DNA of 6,749 nucleotides from Bacillota bacterium (GCA_018725345.1 QLUI01000099.1:1-6749); one strand, 5' to 3'. Positions 1 through 5,276 are shown, counted from the stretch's first letter. Translations and numbers: made by a program. Notes: generated from the sequence alone by a model not told the origin.

Positions 1-66
1 GTGCAGGGTGTTAACTTCGGTACAGCTAAGGAGCATGAAGAAGAAACAGTCGAGCCTATTCGCTAA
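1..66 (+). CDS. asp23: Asp23/Gls24 family envelope protein, C-terminal end only
   Basis: Frame 1 is open from the window edge to a TAA at 64-66 and gives 21 residues beginning VQGVNFGTAKEHEEE. Asp23/Gls24 proteins commonly finish with a beta-strand of the 'V.V.GV.F' type followed by a short charged tail, and this fragment fits. The next two genes encode AmaP and DUF2273 proteins, the usual membrane partners of Asp23 in Firmicutes, which supports the call. In staphylococci Asp23 sits at the membrane through AmaP and affects cell-envelope stress. Only the tail is visible, so the assignment rests mostly on context. Confidence 0.7.
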   Translation: MQGVNFGTAKEHEEETVEPIR

Positions 67-163
67 ATGAAACATCGGGGAATGGGGTTGCCACCACATC
101 GCGTTGACCTGACGGTCCCTCTGCACCCCGCAAGAATAAGGGGGATCCCCCAAAACATTTCCC

Positions 164-226
164 TTGCATAGGATCGTAGCTTCCCTGAAAGAAAAAATTT
201 CCTATGCAAATCGAGTAGGAGGCTAC
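164..226 (+). ncRNA. candidate structured RNA with interlocking helices (pseudoknot or switch)
   Basis: Two long complementary pairs interlock. TTGCATAGGA (164-173) pairs perfectly with TCCTATGCAA (200-209). GTAGCTTCC (176-184) pairs with GGAGGCTAC (218-226) over 9 bp with one G-U. The order is A-B-A'-B', so the two helices form either an H-type pseudoknot (loops of about 2, 15 and 8 bases) or mutually exclusive hairpins. A palindromic terminator follows 8 bases later, the layout of a riboswitch or attenuator, or of the 3' end of a small RNA. The upstream part (67-163) also has pairing potential: CGGGG 76-80 with CCCCG 126-130, and the palindrome GGGGGATCCCCC at 140-151. I recognise no known RNA family. 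Strand is inferred from the flanking genes. Confidence 0.35.
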
Positions 227-234
227 CCATTACA

Positions 235-262
235 AGAAAGCCCCTGTTAACAGGGGCTTTCT
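235..262 (+). terminator. intrinsic terminator-like perfect palindrome between asp23 and amaP
   Basis: A 28-base perfect palindrome has the arm AGAAAGCCCCTGTT and its exact reverse complement, with a GC-rich core and CTTTCT on the 3' flank. A run of seven T lies at 271-277. The A-rich left side and T-rich right side suit termination in either direction. It would lower or control read-through from asp23 into amaP, or end a small RNA made from 67-230. The T tract is not directly next to the stem, so strength is uncertain. Confidence 0.6.
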
Positions 263-324
263 GTCCCGAGTTTTTTTATGCGCATTTTAACGTTTGATAT
301 TGCACAAAAGGGAGTGGTATAGGC

Positions 325-858
325 ATGACTACTGGTGAGAGGCTATATCTGGGTTTACTTGCTTTATCATTTGCTGCTGCCGGCATCGCTCTTGGCATTG
401 TTGCTACCGCCTATTTTCCTTTGGTCTTTTTGCGGACAAGCTTGGAAGCGGTGTATGGGAACCGGAACTTTATGGTCTTGGCCGGTGTGATGATTCTGTT
501 GGCTGTGGCAGTTTTGGCGGCAAGTTTGCGCCGCGGCGAGCGGGTAGAGACAATTTTGCAGCAGGGGCCTCTTGGCGAAGTGAGGATCTGTTTCAAAGCG
601 GTGGAAAACATAGTGTTGAGAGCGTCAAAAAGTATTAAGGGGATTAGAGAAATAAAAACAAAAATTGTCTTTAGCGTCAGCGGGGTCGTTATTTTCCTCC
701 GCGCTGTAATTTATCCGGATCAGATAATCCCGCAGCTAACTGCAGAACTTCAGGCTGTGGTGAAAGATGATGTGGAGAAAATTACGGGTAGCAGTGTTGC
801 CGAAGTAAAAGTGATGATTGAAAGTATTGTTACAGAAGGCATAAAGACTGCTCTCTAA
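325..858 (+). CDS. amaP: alkaline shock response membrane anchor protein AmaP
   Basis: This 177-residue protein has the AmaP layout. A first hydrophobic segment lies at about residues 6-34 and a second at about 49-68, followed by RRGER. A soluble C-terminal part (about 84-170) resembles an Asp23 domain, with GEVRICFKAVENIV, a central beta-rich stretch and a final amphipathic region. AmaP proteins are small membrane proteins that hold Asp23 at the cytoplasmic face of the membrane. The start is ATG 325 with AAGGGAG at 308-314, about 10 bases upstream, which is slightly long. It follows the asp23 tail and precedes a DUF2273 gene by 24 bases, the usual partner set. No convincing promoter lies between the terminator at 235-262 and the start, so expression probably comes from read-through. 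Confidence 0.85.
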   Translation: MTTGERLYLGLLALSFAAAGIALGIVATAYFPLVFLRTSLEAVYGNRNFMVLAGVMILLAVAVLAASLRRGERVETILQQGPLGEVRICFKAVENIVLRASKSIKGIREIKTKIVFSVSGVVIFLRAVIYPDQIIPQLTAELQAVVKDDVEKITGSSVAEVKVMIESIVTEGIKTAL

Positions 859-882
859 CGACTTTTGAAAGAGGGTGTGGAC

Positions 883-1104
883 GTGAGTGCAAAGATAATG
901 CGCCAACTTTTGGCTGAACATTGGGGAAAAGTGCTGGGTGGCTTGACTGGTCTCTTTGTCGGCCTTTCAATAATTACTTTTGGCTTGTGGAGAAGTTTGT
1001 TGTTATTTTTGTGTATTGCTTTGGGAGTATTTTTAGGAAAACTGTATGACCGCCATGAGGGGTTGCAAAAAGTACGGCAACGTATCTGGCCTGACAGTGA
1101 TTGA
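883..1104 (+). CDS. DUF2273 small membrane protein
   Basis: This is a short protein of 73 residues from GTG 883. It has two closely spaced hydrophobic helices, about residues 16-32 (LGGLTGLFVGLSIITFG) and 35-52, and a basic C-terminal stretch (KLYDRHEGLQKVRQR). This matches DUF2273 proteins found beside Asp23 and AmaP in Firmicutes. They are thought to act with these at the membrane, but no biochemical activity is established. A TTG at 865 is in frame but has no ribosome site, whereas GTG 883 has AGAGGG about 7 bases upstream, so I prefer 883. The gap to nusB is 13 bases, so the two are probably cotranscribed. Confidence 0.8.
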   Translation: MSAKIMRQLLAEHWGKVLGGLTGLFVGLSIITFGLWRSLLLFLCIALGVFLGKLYDRHEGLQKVRQRIWPDSD

Positions 1105-1117
1105 CGGGAGGAATTAG

Positions 1118-1534
1118 ATGAGTCGGCGGCAAGCAAGGGAACTTGCTTTTAAAGCATTGTTTCAAGAAGATGTGGGGAAAAATGGCCTGGAACCTGCGTT
1201 GACCGAATTATTGACGGAGAGCGGGTTAAGCGGTGACCATGCATTTTTTACCCGACAGTTGGCTGAAGGCACTCTTTTGCACCTAGAAGAGATTGACAAT
1301 CAGCTTGCAAAATATTTGGTAAACTGGGAGTTCGGAAGATTGGCTGCCGTTGACAGAAGTGTTTTGCGGCTGGCAACATATGAGCTTCTCTATCGTGCTG
1401 ATATACCTACCGCCGTCTCTATTAATGAAGCTTTGGAGTTAAGCAAACTCTTTAACAGTGATGAGTCGACAAAGTTTCTAAATGGTGTGCTGGATAACTT
1501 GTCCCGCGACCAAGAAGGTGGCAAGGAGGCTTAG
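1118..1534 (+). CDS. nusB: transcription antitermination factor NusB
   Basis: The product is 138 residues, the normal length for NusB. It opens with MSRRQARELAFKALFQED, the conserved arginine-rich helix and Phe-Gln-Asp motif of the family. It also carries the family's central helix (DRSVLRLATYELLY, about 79-92) and C-terminal signature (TKFLNGVLDNL). NusB binds boxA RNA with NusE (ribosomal protein S10) and helps form the rRNA antitermination complex. ATG 1118 is preceded by GGGAGG at 1107-1112. The stop at 1532-1534 directly abuts the next start, so the two genes are probably translationally coupled. No missing or unusual segment is seen. Confidence 0.95.
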   Translation: MSRRQARELAFKALFQEDVGKNGLEPALTELLTESGLSGDHAFFTRQLAEGTLLHLEEIDNQLAKYLVNWEFGRLAAVDRSVLRLATYELLYRADIPTAVSINEALELSKLFNSDESTKFLNGVLDNLSRDQEGGKEA

Positions 1535-2461
1535 ATGATGTTTCTAGGAGTAGATACCTCTTGTTATACAACGTCCCTGGCCGTAATTGACGCTAAGGGA
1601 CGTTTGCTTTCCGAGGCAAGAAAGTTGCTTGCTGTGCCGCAGGGAGAACGGGGTCTGCGGCAATCAGACGGTGTGTTTCAGCATGTGCAGAATCTGCCGG
1701 AGCTTGTTTCTGTCTTGACTAAGGAATTCAGTCCGTTAAAACCGCAAGCGGTGGCTGCCTCAACGCGACCTCGGCCGTTGACTGATTCTTATCTTCCTGT
1801 CTTTACAGTGGGGGCATCATTTGCCCGCTCTTTGGCATTGGTTTTCGGCGTACCTTTTTTTGAACTGTCTCATCAAGAAGGACACTTGTTGGCGGGTTTG
1901 TGGTCTGCCGGAGTCGCGTGGCAGAGTTTTTATGTTGTTCATCTTTCCGGTGGCACTACGGAAGTGCTGGCGGTGGAGATGAAGGAAGAGTTGTTGCTTT
2001 CTGAGTTAGGTGGCACAGAAGACTTGCATGCCGGTCAGTTCATTGACCGCGTGGGGGTGGCGCTTGGTTTGATGTTTCCTTCCGGGCCCAATTTGGAAAG
2101 GCTTGGGGCTTGTTCCGGACCAACTCCGTTAACTGTGCCTGTGGCAGTCAAAGGAGGTATTCTGTCTTTCTCCGGACCGGAAAGCCATGTTCAGCGTGCG
2201 CTACTGCAAGGCGCACGGCCTGAGGAAGCGGCTAGGGGGGTGGAGCACTGTGTGGCTCAATCAGTCTGGCTCATTTTAAAAAATATTGAAAGGGAGCATG
2301 GGGTAAAACCGGTGCTTTTTGTCGGTGGGGTCATGGCTAATGCCTATATTCGCAGTTATTTATCGGAAAAAATTGGCAGTAATGCAGCTTTTGCCGGCGT
2401 TGACTTTGCTGGGGATAACGCGGTGGGGGCAGCCTTGTTTGCACATAAGTTCACTTGTTAG
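1535..2461 (+). CDS. TsaD/Kae1-like (peptidase M22, 'glycoprotease') paralogue
   Basis: This 308-residue protein has the ASKHA-type Kae1/TsaD fold. It starts FLGVDTSCYTTSLAVID (phosphate-1 loop), has the metal-binding pair H-x3-H in SHQEGH (H113, H117), LSGGTTE at 137-143, D171, GPNLE at 184-188, GGVMAN at 264-269 and the terminal GDNAVGAA (D294). TsaD proteins make the threonylcarbamoyl modification of tRNA A37 with TsaB and TsaE. This copy is somewhat short and has diverged around QSDGVFQHVQ, where canonical TsaD reads H-x-x-H. It resembles the second, uncharacterised Firmicutes paralogue ('Kae1-like domain protein') rather than the housekeeping enzyme. The metal and nucleotide residues persist, so it may be active. 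AAGGAGG at 1523-1529 serves ATG 1535 or ATG 1538; the latter has the better spacing (8 bases). Confidence 0.8.
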   Translation: MMFLGVDTSCYTTSLAVIDAKGRLLSEARKLLAVPQGERGLRQSDGVFQHVQNLPELVSVLTKEFSPLKPQAVAASTRPRPLTDSYLPVFTVGASFARSLALVFGVPFFELSHQEGHLLAGLWSAGVAWQSFYVVHLSGGTTEVLAVEMKEELLLSELGGTEDLHAGQFIDRVGVALGLMFPSGPNLERLGACSGPTPLTVPVAVKGGILSFSGPESHVQRALLQGARPEEAARGVEHCVAQSVWLILKNIEREHGVKPVLFVGGVMANAYIRSYLSEKIGSNAAFAGVDFAGDNAVGAALFAHKFTC

Positions 2462-2506
2462 AAAAGTTCTAAAAATTCTTAAATCTCGTGCTGTGAAAAA
2501 AGGAAA

Positions 2507-2557
2507 TATGACTAATTTGGCGAATAACCTCACTTGGAGAGAAACAGTTTAGTCATA
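2507..2557. repeat. 9-bp inverted repeat in the tsaD-like/folD spacer
   Basis: TATGACTAA (2507-2515) is exactly reverse-complementary to TTAGTCATA (2549-2557), with a 33-base loop. It lies 46 bases after the glycoprotease-like stop and just before a good but orphan ribosome-site sequence, AAGGGAGGG (2561-2569). It could be an operator or a leader hairpin of the gene that once began here, but nothing identifies a binder. There is no flanking target duplication, so it is not clearly a mobile element. Confidence 0.35.
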
Positions 2558-2590
2558 GGTAAGGGAGGGCTGACAACAGTCAAATAATTC

Positions 2591-2618
2591 GCGAGAAGGC
2601 ATTTGCGAGAAGGCATTT
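2591..2618. repeat. 14-bp perfect tandem duplication
   Basis: GCGAGAAGGCATTT occurs twice head to tail (2591-2604 and 2605-2618). The second copy contains the first readable codons of the GltD-like fragment (CGA GAA GGC ATT, R-E-G-I). The duplication therefore sits on the left border of the foreign-looking piece and may be a scar of the recombination or of slippage there. Confidence 0.8.
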
Positions 2619-2731
2619 GGGCCGGCGGCGACATCATCACAGGTGCTGCAACCGTTATTAACGCCATGGGCGCCGGTAAAGTTGCGGCAAAGGCTATGGA
2701 TGAATATCTGAAAAATCTACCTACTGCTTAG
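2606..2731 (+). pseudogene. C-terminal fragment of a GltD-like NAD(P)H-dependent oxidoreductase
   Basis: Forty-one codons and a TAG read REGIWAGGDIITGAATVI and continue with AMGAGKVAAKAMDEYL. This is the conserved C-terminal FAD/NAD(P)-binding signature (AGGD..TGAATVI.AMG.GR.AA..I..YL) of glutamate synthase small subunit, sulfide dehydrogenase and dihydropyrimidine dehydrogenase type proteins. The family is normally about 450-500 residues, so roughly nine tenths are missing. There is no start codon or ribosome site before it, and homology ends at the 14-bp duplication. The stop lies about 100 bases before folD. It looks like the end of a gene that stood upstream of folD in the donor of this segment. 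The exact subfamily cannot be told from this tail. Confidence 0.75.
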
Positions 2732-2829
2732 TGAAAGATTATATTTTAGTTTGATTTTCCGGCAAAGCAGGAAAATGAGCGGCTCAGATAGAATAATAAA
2801 AGAATACATTTATTAGGGAGGGATTTATG

Positions 2830-3687
2830 ATGAGTGCAAAGTTGATCAAAGGGCCTGAAGTGGCCACCGCAATCCGGGAGCAAATCGCAATCGATATGGC
2901 AAGCTTGAAGGAAAAAACGGATAAAGTGCCTGGCTTAGCCGTTATCCTTTTGGGCGAAGACCCGGCATCCAAAGCTTATGTAGGTAACAAGGAAAAAACG
3001 AGTAAAGCTCTCGGTTTCCACTCCGTCGTTCACCGTATCCCCGTAGAAACGACTCAGGAAGATCTGTTGAAGATGATTGACGACTTAAACAACGACGAAG
3101 ATATTCACGGCATCCTGGTGCAGCTCCCGCTGCCAGACCATATTCATGAAAAAGCAGTGCTTGACGCCATTGCTGTTGAAAAAGATGTGGATGGCTTTCA
3201 CCCGATAAACGTTGGTAATCTAGTGATTGGTGATGATTGCTTTATACCTTGTACTCCGCATGGTTGCATGAAAATGCTGGAATACATCGGCTATGATCTG
3301 AAAGGTAAAAATGCAGTCATTGTCGGTCGCAGTAATATTGTAGGCAAGCCGGTGGCGTTACTTTTGCTTCATCAAAATGCCACTGTCACCATCTGCCATT
3401 CCCATACTGCGGACTTGGCAGCCGTCTGCCGCGAGGCTGATGTTTTGATTGTAGCCGTGGGTCGTGCAGAAATGGTGATCGGCGATTGGATTAAGCCGGG
3501 AGCCGTAGTTATTGACGTTGGCATCAATCGTGTGGGTGATAAACTTGTGGGCGATGTCCATTTTGAAAGCGCTAAAGAGAAAGCGTCCTATATTACTCCT
3601 GTACCCGGCGGTGTAGGCCCCATGACTATTACTATGCTGATACTTAATACGTTGGAGTCATTTAAACGTAAACATAATTTAAAGTAA
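2830..3687 (+). CDS. folD: bifunctional methylenetetrahydrofolate dehydrogenase / methenyltetrahydrofolate cyclohydrolase FolD
   Basis: This cytosolic enzyme interconverts 5,10-methylene-, 5,10-methenyl- and 10-formyl-tetrahydrofolate using NAD(P). Numbering is from the alternative ATG at 2827. The substrate-site motif SKAYVGNKEK holds Y51 and catalytic K55. QLPLP is at 99-103, DVDGFHPIN at 120-128, the Rossmann-fold GRSNIVGKP at 167-175, and the C-terminal PVPGGVGPMT at 258-267. Length (285-286 residues) is normal and all key residues are present. GGGAGGG at 2816-2822 is 7 bases from ATG 2830 and only 4 from ATG 2827, so 2830 is preferred. The flanks are unusual: a GltD tail upstream and a second FolD tail downstream suggest this copy replaced the native gene. 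Confidence 0.96.
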   Translation: MSAKLIKGPEVATAIREQIAIDMASLKEKTDKVPGLAVILLGEDPASKAYVGNKEKTSKALGFHSVVHRIPVETTQEDLLKMIDDLNNDEDIHGILVQLPLPDHIHEKAVLDAIAVEKDVDGFHPINVGNLVIGDDCFIPCTPHGCMKMLEYIGYDLKGKNAVIVGRSNIVGKPVALLLLHQNATVTICHSHTADLAAVCREADVLIVAVGRAEMVIGDWIKPGAVVIDVGINRVGDKLVGDVHFESAKEKASYITPVPGGVGPMTITMLILNTLESFKRKHNLK

Positions 3688-3691
3688 GAAA

Positions 3692-3757
3692 GCAGAAGGC
3701 GTAGGACCTATGACTGTGGCCATGTTGTTGAACAATCTGATTGGGTGTTGTGATTAG
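3692..3757 (+). pseudogene. folD: leftover C-terminal tail of a second (native) folD
   Basis: Five bases after the intact folD stop, 21 codons read AEGVGPMTVAMLLNNLIG and end in TAG at 3755-3757. GVGPMTVAMLL.N is the conserved FolD C-terminus and parallels the intact copy's own GGVGPMTITMLILN, but the DNA differs at many positions, so this is not a recent tandem copy. The TAG directly abuts the xseA ATG at 3758, as expected of the original operon junction. I infer that this is the 3' end of the native folD, whose body was replaced by the gene upstream. It has no ribosome site of its own. Confidence 0.8.
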
Positions 3758-5035
3758 ATGCTAAACGGCTCTGAGCGTGTTCTTACAGTTGCGCAAGTAA
3801 CGCAATATATTAAAAATTTATTTGCCGCTGATTCACAGCTTAATGGGCTGTGGGTCAGCGGTGAAATTTCTAATTTCAAATCTCATTCTTCTGGCCACAT
3901 GTATTTTACGCTTAAAGATGCGACTGCTTCTTTGCGATGCGTTATGTTTAGGAGTGCAAACAGTCGCCTAACATTTCGACCAGCAGACGGCATGAAAGTG
4001 GTGCTGATTGGTCGCCTGTCCATCTATGAGCGCGATGGATTGTATCAGCTCTATGTGGAGTCCATGGCCCCGGAAGGGGTGGGTAGCCTTTTTGCCGCCT
4101 TTTTGGAAATGAAAAAACGATTGGCAGCGGAAGGCTTGTTTGCGCCGGAAGCAAAACAACCCCTGCCTCGTTTTCCCGAGCGTATTGGCTTAGTTACTTC
4201 TCCCACCGGCGCAGCAATTCGCGATATTCTCGCCACACTTTCTCGCCGTTTCCCTCTCGCGGAAGTATTGGTCGTGCCGGTTCTGGTTCAGGGAGTGGCA
4301 GCTGCAGCTCAAATTGCGGAAGCCATAAATTTTTTTAATAGCATTCCACGTGTTGATGTTTTGATAATCGGCCGTGGTGGCGGTTCTATTGAAGAACTTT
4401 GGGCTTTTAACGAAGAAGTTGTGGCCAAGGCAATTTATAGTTCCCGTATTCCTGTAGTATCTGCCGTTGGTCACGAAACCGATTTTACCATTGCCGACTT
4501 TGTAGCAGATGTCAGGGCTGCTACGCCTACGGCGGCAGCAGAAATTGTTGTGCCGGATCAGCGAGAGTTGCAGCAGTTTTTATCTATGGCAAGAAGCAGG
4601 ATGACGGCAGTGATGAGTACTAAATTAGAACACCACCGCCGCTATCTGGAAAGGATAGCTTCAGCCCGGGAGTTTACTCGTCCCTCCCAGCGTTTTGACC
4701 AACACCGCCAAATACTGGATAATTTAGCTTCACGGCTGGATAGTCGTCTCTCCTATCTGTTGCATTGTTGCACTGCTAAGCTTGATTTTCTGGCAGGGAA
4801 GCTTGGAGTTCTAAATCCTGATGCGGTTCTGGCAAGGGGTTTTGCTATTTGCCTAGATGAGAACGGTGGCGTGGTAAGAGATGCACGGCATCTTGCACCT
4901 GATGATCTGCTTCGGATTCGGCTGCACCAAGGCAGTGCAGACGCCCGAGTTATACAAACTTATCAAATGCGCCGTAAAACCCCTTGCTTCAACTACGGGG
5001 ATATAAGGCGCGGTTTTAATCTTGACGCCCCGTAG
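3758..5035 (+). CDS. xseA: exodeoxyribonuclease VII large subunit XseA (C-terminus altered by an IS)
   Basis: XseA is the catalytic subunit of exonuclease VII, which degrades single-stranded DNA into oligonucleotides together with several XseB chains. An N-terminal OB-fold (about 10-105; LWVSGEISNFKSHSSGHMYF) precedes the catalytic domain. That domain has RIGLVTSPTGAAIRD (142-156), GRGGGSIEELWAFN (205-218), GHETDFTIADFVADVRA (238-254) and ATPTAAAE. A helical region follows, then the usual terminal LNPDAVLARGFAI. Native sequence runs to Q403; the last 22 residues (from MRRKTPCFN) are encoded by the inserted IS relic. Without the insertion the frame would end AEEAL. The core is intact, so activity is likely. 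ATG 3758 has no clear Shine-Dalgarno sequence, consistent with coupling to the folD that once ended at 3757. Confidence 0.94.
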   Translation: MLNGSERVLTVAQVTQYIKNLFAADSQLNGLWVSGEISNFKSHSSGHMYFTLKDATASLRCVMFRSANSRLTFRPADGMKVVLIGRLSIYERDGLYQLYVESMAPEGVGSLFAAFLEMKKRLAAEGLFAPEAKQPLPRFPERIGLVTSPTGAAIRDILATLSRRFPLAEVLVVPVLVQGVAAAAQIAEAINFFNSIPRVDVLIIGRGGGSIEELWAFNEEVVAKAIYSSRIPVVSAVGHETDFTIADFVADVRAATPTAAAEIVVPDQRELQQFLSMARSRMTAVMSTKLEHHRRYLERIASAREFTRPSQRFDQHRQILDNLASRLDSRLSYLLHCCTAKLDFLAGKLGVLNPDAVLARGFAICLDENGGVVRDARHLAPDDLLRIRLHQGSADARVIQTYQMRRKTPCFNYGDIRRGFNLDAP

Positions 5036-5050
5036 CAAAGGCTGTATAAT
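5022..5050 (+). promoter_or_regulatory. near-consensus sigma-A promoter inside the IS relic
   Basis: TTGACG (5022-5027) and TATAAT (5045-5050) are separated by exactly 17 bases, matching the consensus at 11 of 12 positions. It overlaps the end of the modified xseA frame. A transcript would start near 5057 and run through the relic into xseB and ispA. It was probably the element's own promoter and could now serve as an internal operon promoter. Confidence 0.65.
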
Positions 5051-5053
5051 GTA

Positions 5054-5230
5054 AGCACACGGTTAATTGACGAAAACCAAGTCATTACCGTAGAAAGTCT
5101 GCAAGAGATATTAAAAAACATATTAGCTGCGGGACACGCAGTGCTAGCCTGTGGAGAAGCTGTAAGACCGGCACGAAAGCTTAAAAGCTTAAGTGAAGGC
5201 ACGCTTCAACGAAGCAGGAAAGCTGGGTAG
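5054..5230 (+). pseudogene. tnpB: tnpB remnant (IS200/IS605 accessory nuclease, C-terminal pieces)
   Basis: Fifty-eight open codons start STRLIDENQVITVESLQ, which matches the TnpB segment carrying the RuvC-II glutamate (ENQVI.VEDL). They then jump to NILAAGHAVLACGEAVRP and a basic tail ending in TAG, the TnpB C-terminus. Everything between is missing, including the zinc finger and the RuvC-III 'RD.NAA' aspartate, as is the whole N-terminal part with the RuvC-I aspartate. It is therefore dead as a nuclease. A typical TnpB is about 350-400 residues. The two pieces are still in one frame, but there is no start codon with a ribosome site. TnpB is an RNA-guided nuclease related to Cas12. Confidence 0.85.
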
Positions 5231-5274
5231 CGATACCTAGAATCCCCTGGCTTTCGTCATGGGGAGAATGTCAA
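5110..5274 (+). ncRNA. retained omega-RNA-like right end of the IS605 relic
   Basis: In TnpB elements the guide (omega) RNA comes from the 3' end of tnpB plus the right end, and the bases just beyond the element form the guide. Here that whole portion survives: the tnpB 3' end, and a terminal hairpin CCCCUGGC (5244-5251) paired with GUCA-U-GGGG (5256/5257-5264) with one bulged U. The element ends at TCAA. A guide would begin at 5275, reading into the xseB ribosome site. Left boundary and expression are guesses. The promoter at 5022-5050 would transcribe it. Confidence 0.35.
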
Positions 5275-5276
5275 GC

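Larger units (their letters stand above)
4967..5274 (+). mobile_element. 308-bp IS200/IS605-type relic (internally deleted tnpB element) at the xseA/xseB junction
   Basis: The right end has the TnpB C-terminus, a CCCC..GGGG subterminal hairpin (5244-5264) and a terminal TGTCAA. The left end has a similar hairpin (4980-5000; both have the form CCCCT.GCTT......GGGGA) with extra pairing GCGCC 4969-4973 / GGCGC 5007-5011. There is no target duplication, as expected for this single-strand-transposing family. The insertion point is after TTATCAA (4960-4966). Proof of the boundary is that deleting 4967-5274 joins CAA to GCG GAG GAA GCC TTA TGA in the xseA frame, with that TGA overlapping the xseB ATG. 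The element has no tnpA and only a remnant of tnpB, so it cannot move on its own but might be mobilised in trans, like a PATE. Confidence 0.85.

Noticed and set aside
67..135. S-box (SAM-I) like words on the minus strand (AGAGGGACC ... GATG ... GGCAACC)
   Set aside because: The rest of the S-box core, notably the GGTGCTAATTCC-like part, is absent, and the strand would point into asp23 in antisense. Treated as coincidence.
67..171. 34-codon open frame starting right after the asp23 stop (TAAATG)
   Set aside because: It has no ribosome site, resembles no known protein, and ends inside the first pairing arm at 164-173. The GC-rich self-complementary DNA better suits structured RNA or chance.
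294..323. Promoter-like TTGATA-18-TATAGG before amaP
   Set aside because: Transcription would start near 330, after the amaP ATG at 325, so it cannot serve that start. The -10 is also weak.
865..882. TTG start at 865 for the DUF2273 gene
   Set aside because: There is no Shine-Dalgarno sequence before it, while GTG 883 has AGAGGG at good spacing and gives a normal-length protein.
2319..2552. 77-codon frame overlapping the end of the glycoprotease-like gene
   Set aside because: It is mostly an out-of-frame reading of the TsaD-like gene and the AT-rich spacer, with no family resemblance.
2749..2775. TTTTCC...GGAAAA hairpin after the GltD fragment as a terminator
   Set aside because: The stem is only 6 bp and AT-rich and is not followed by a T run, so it is too weak to call.
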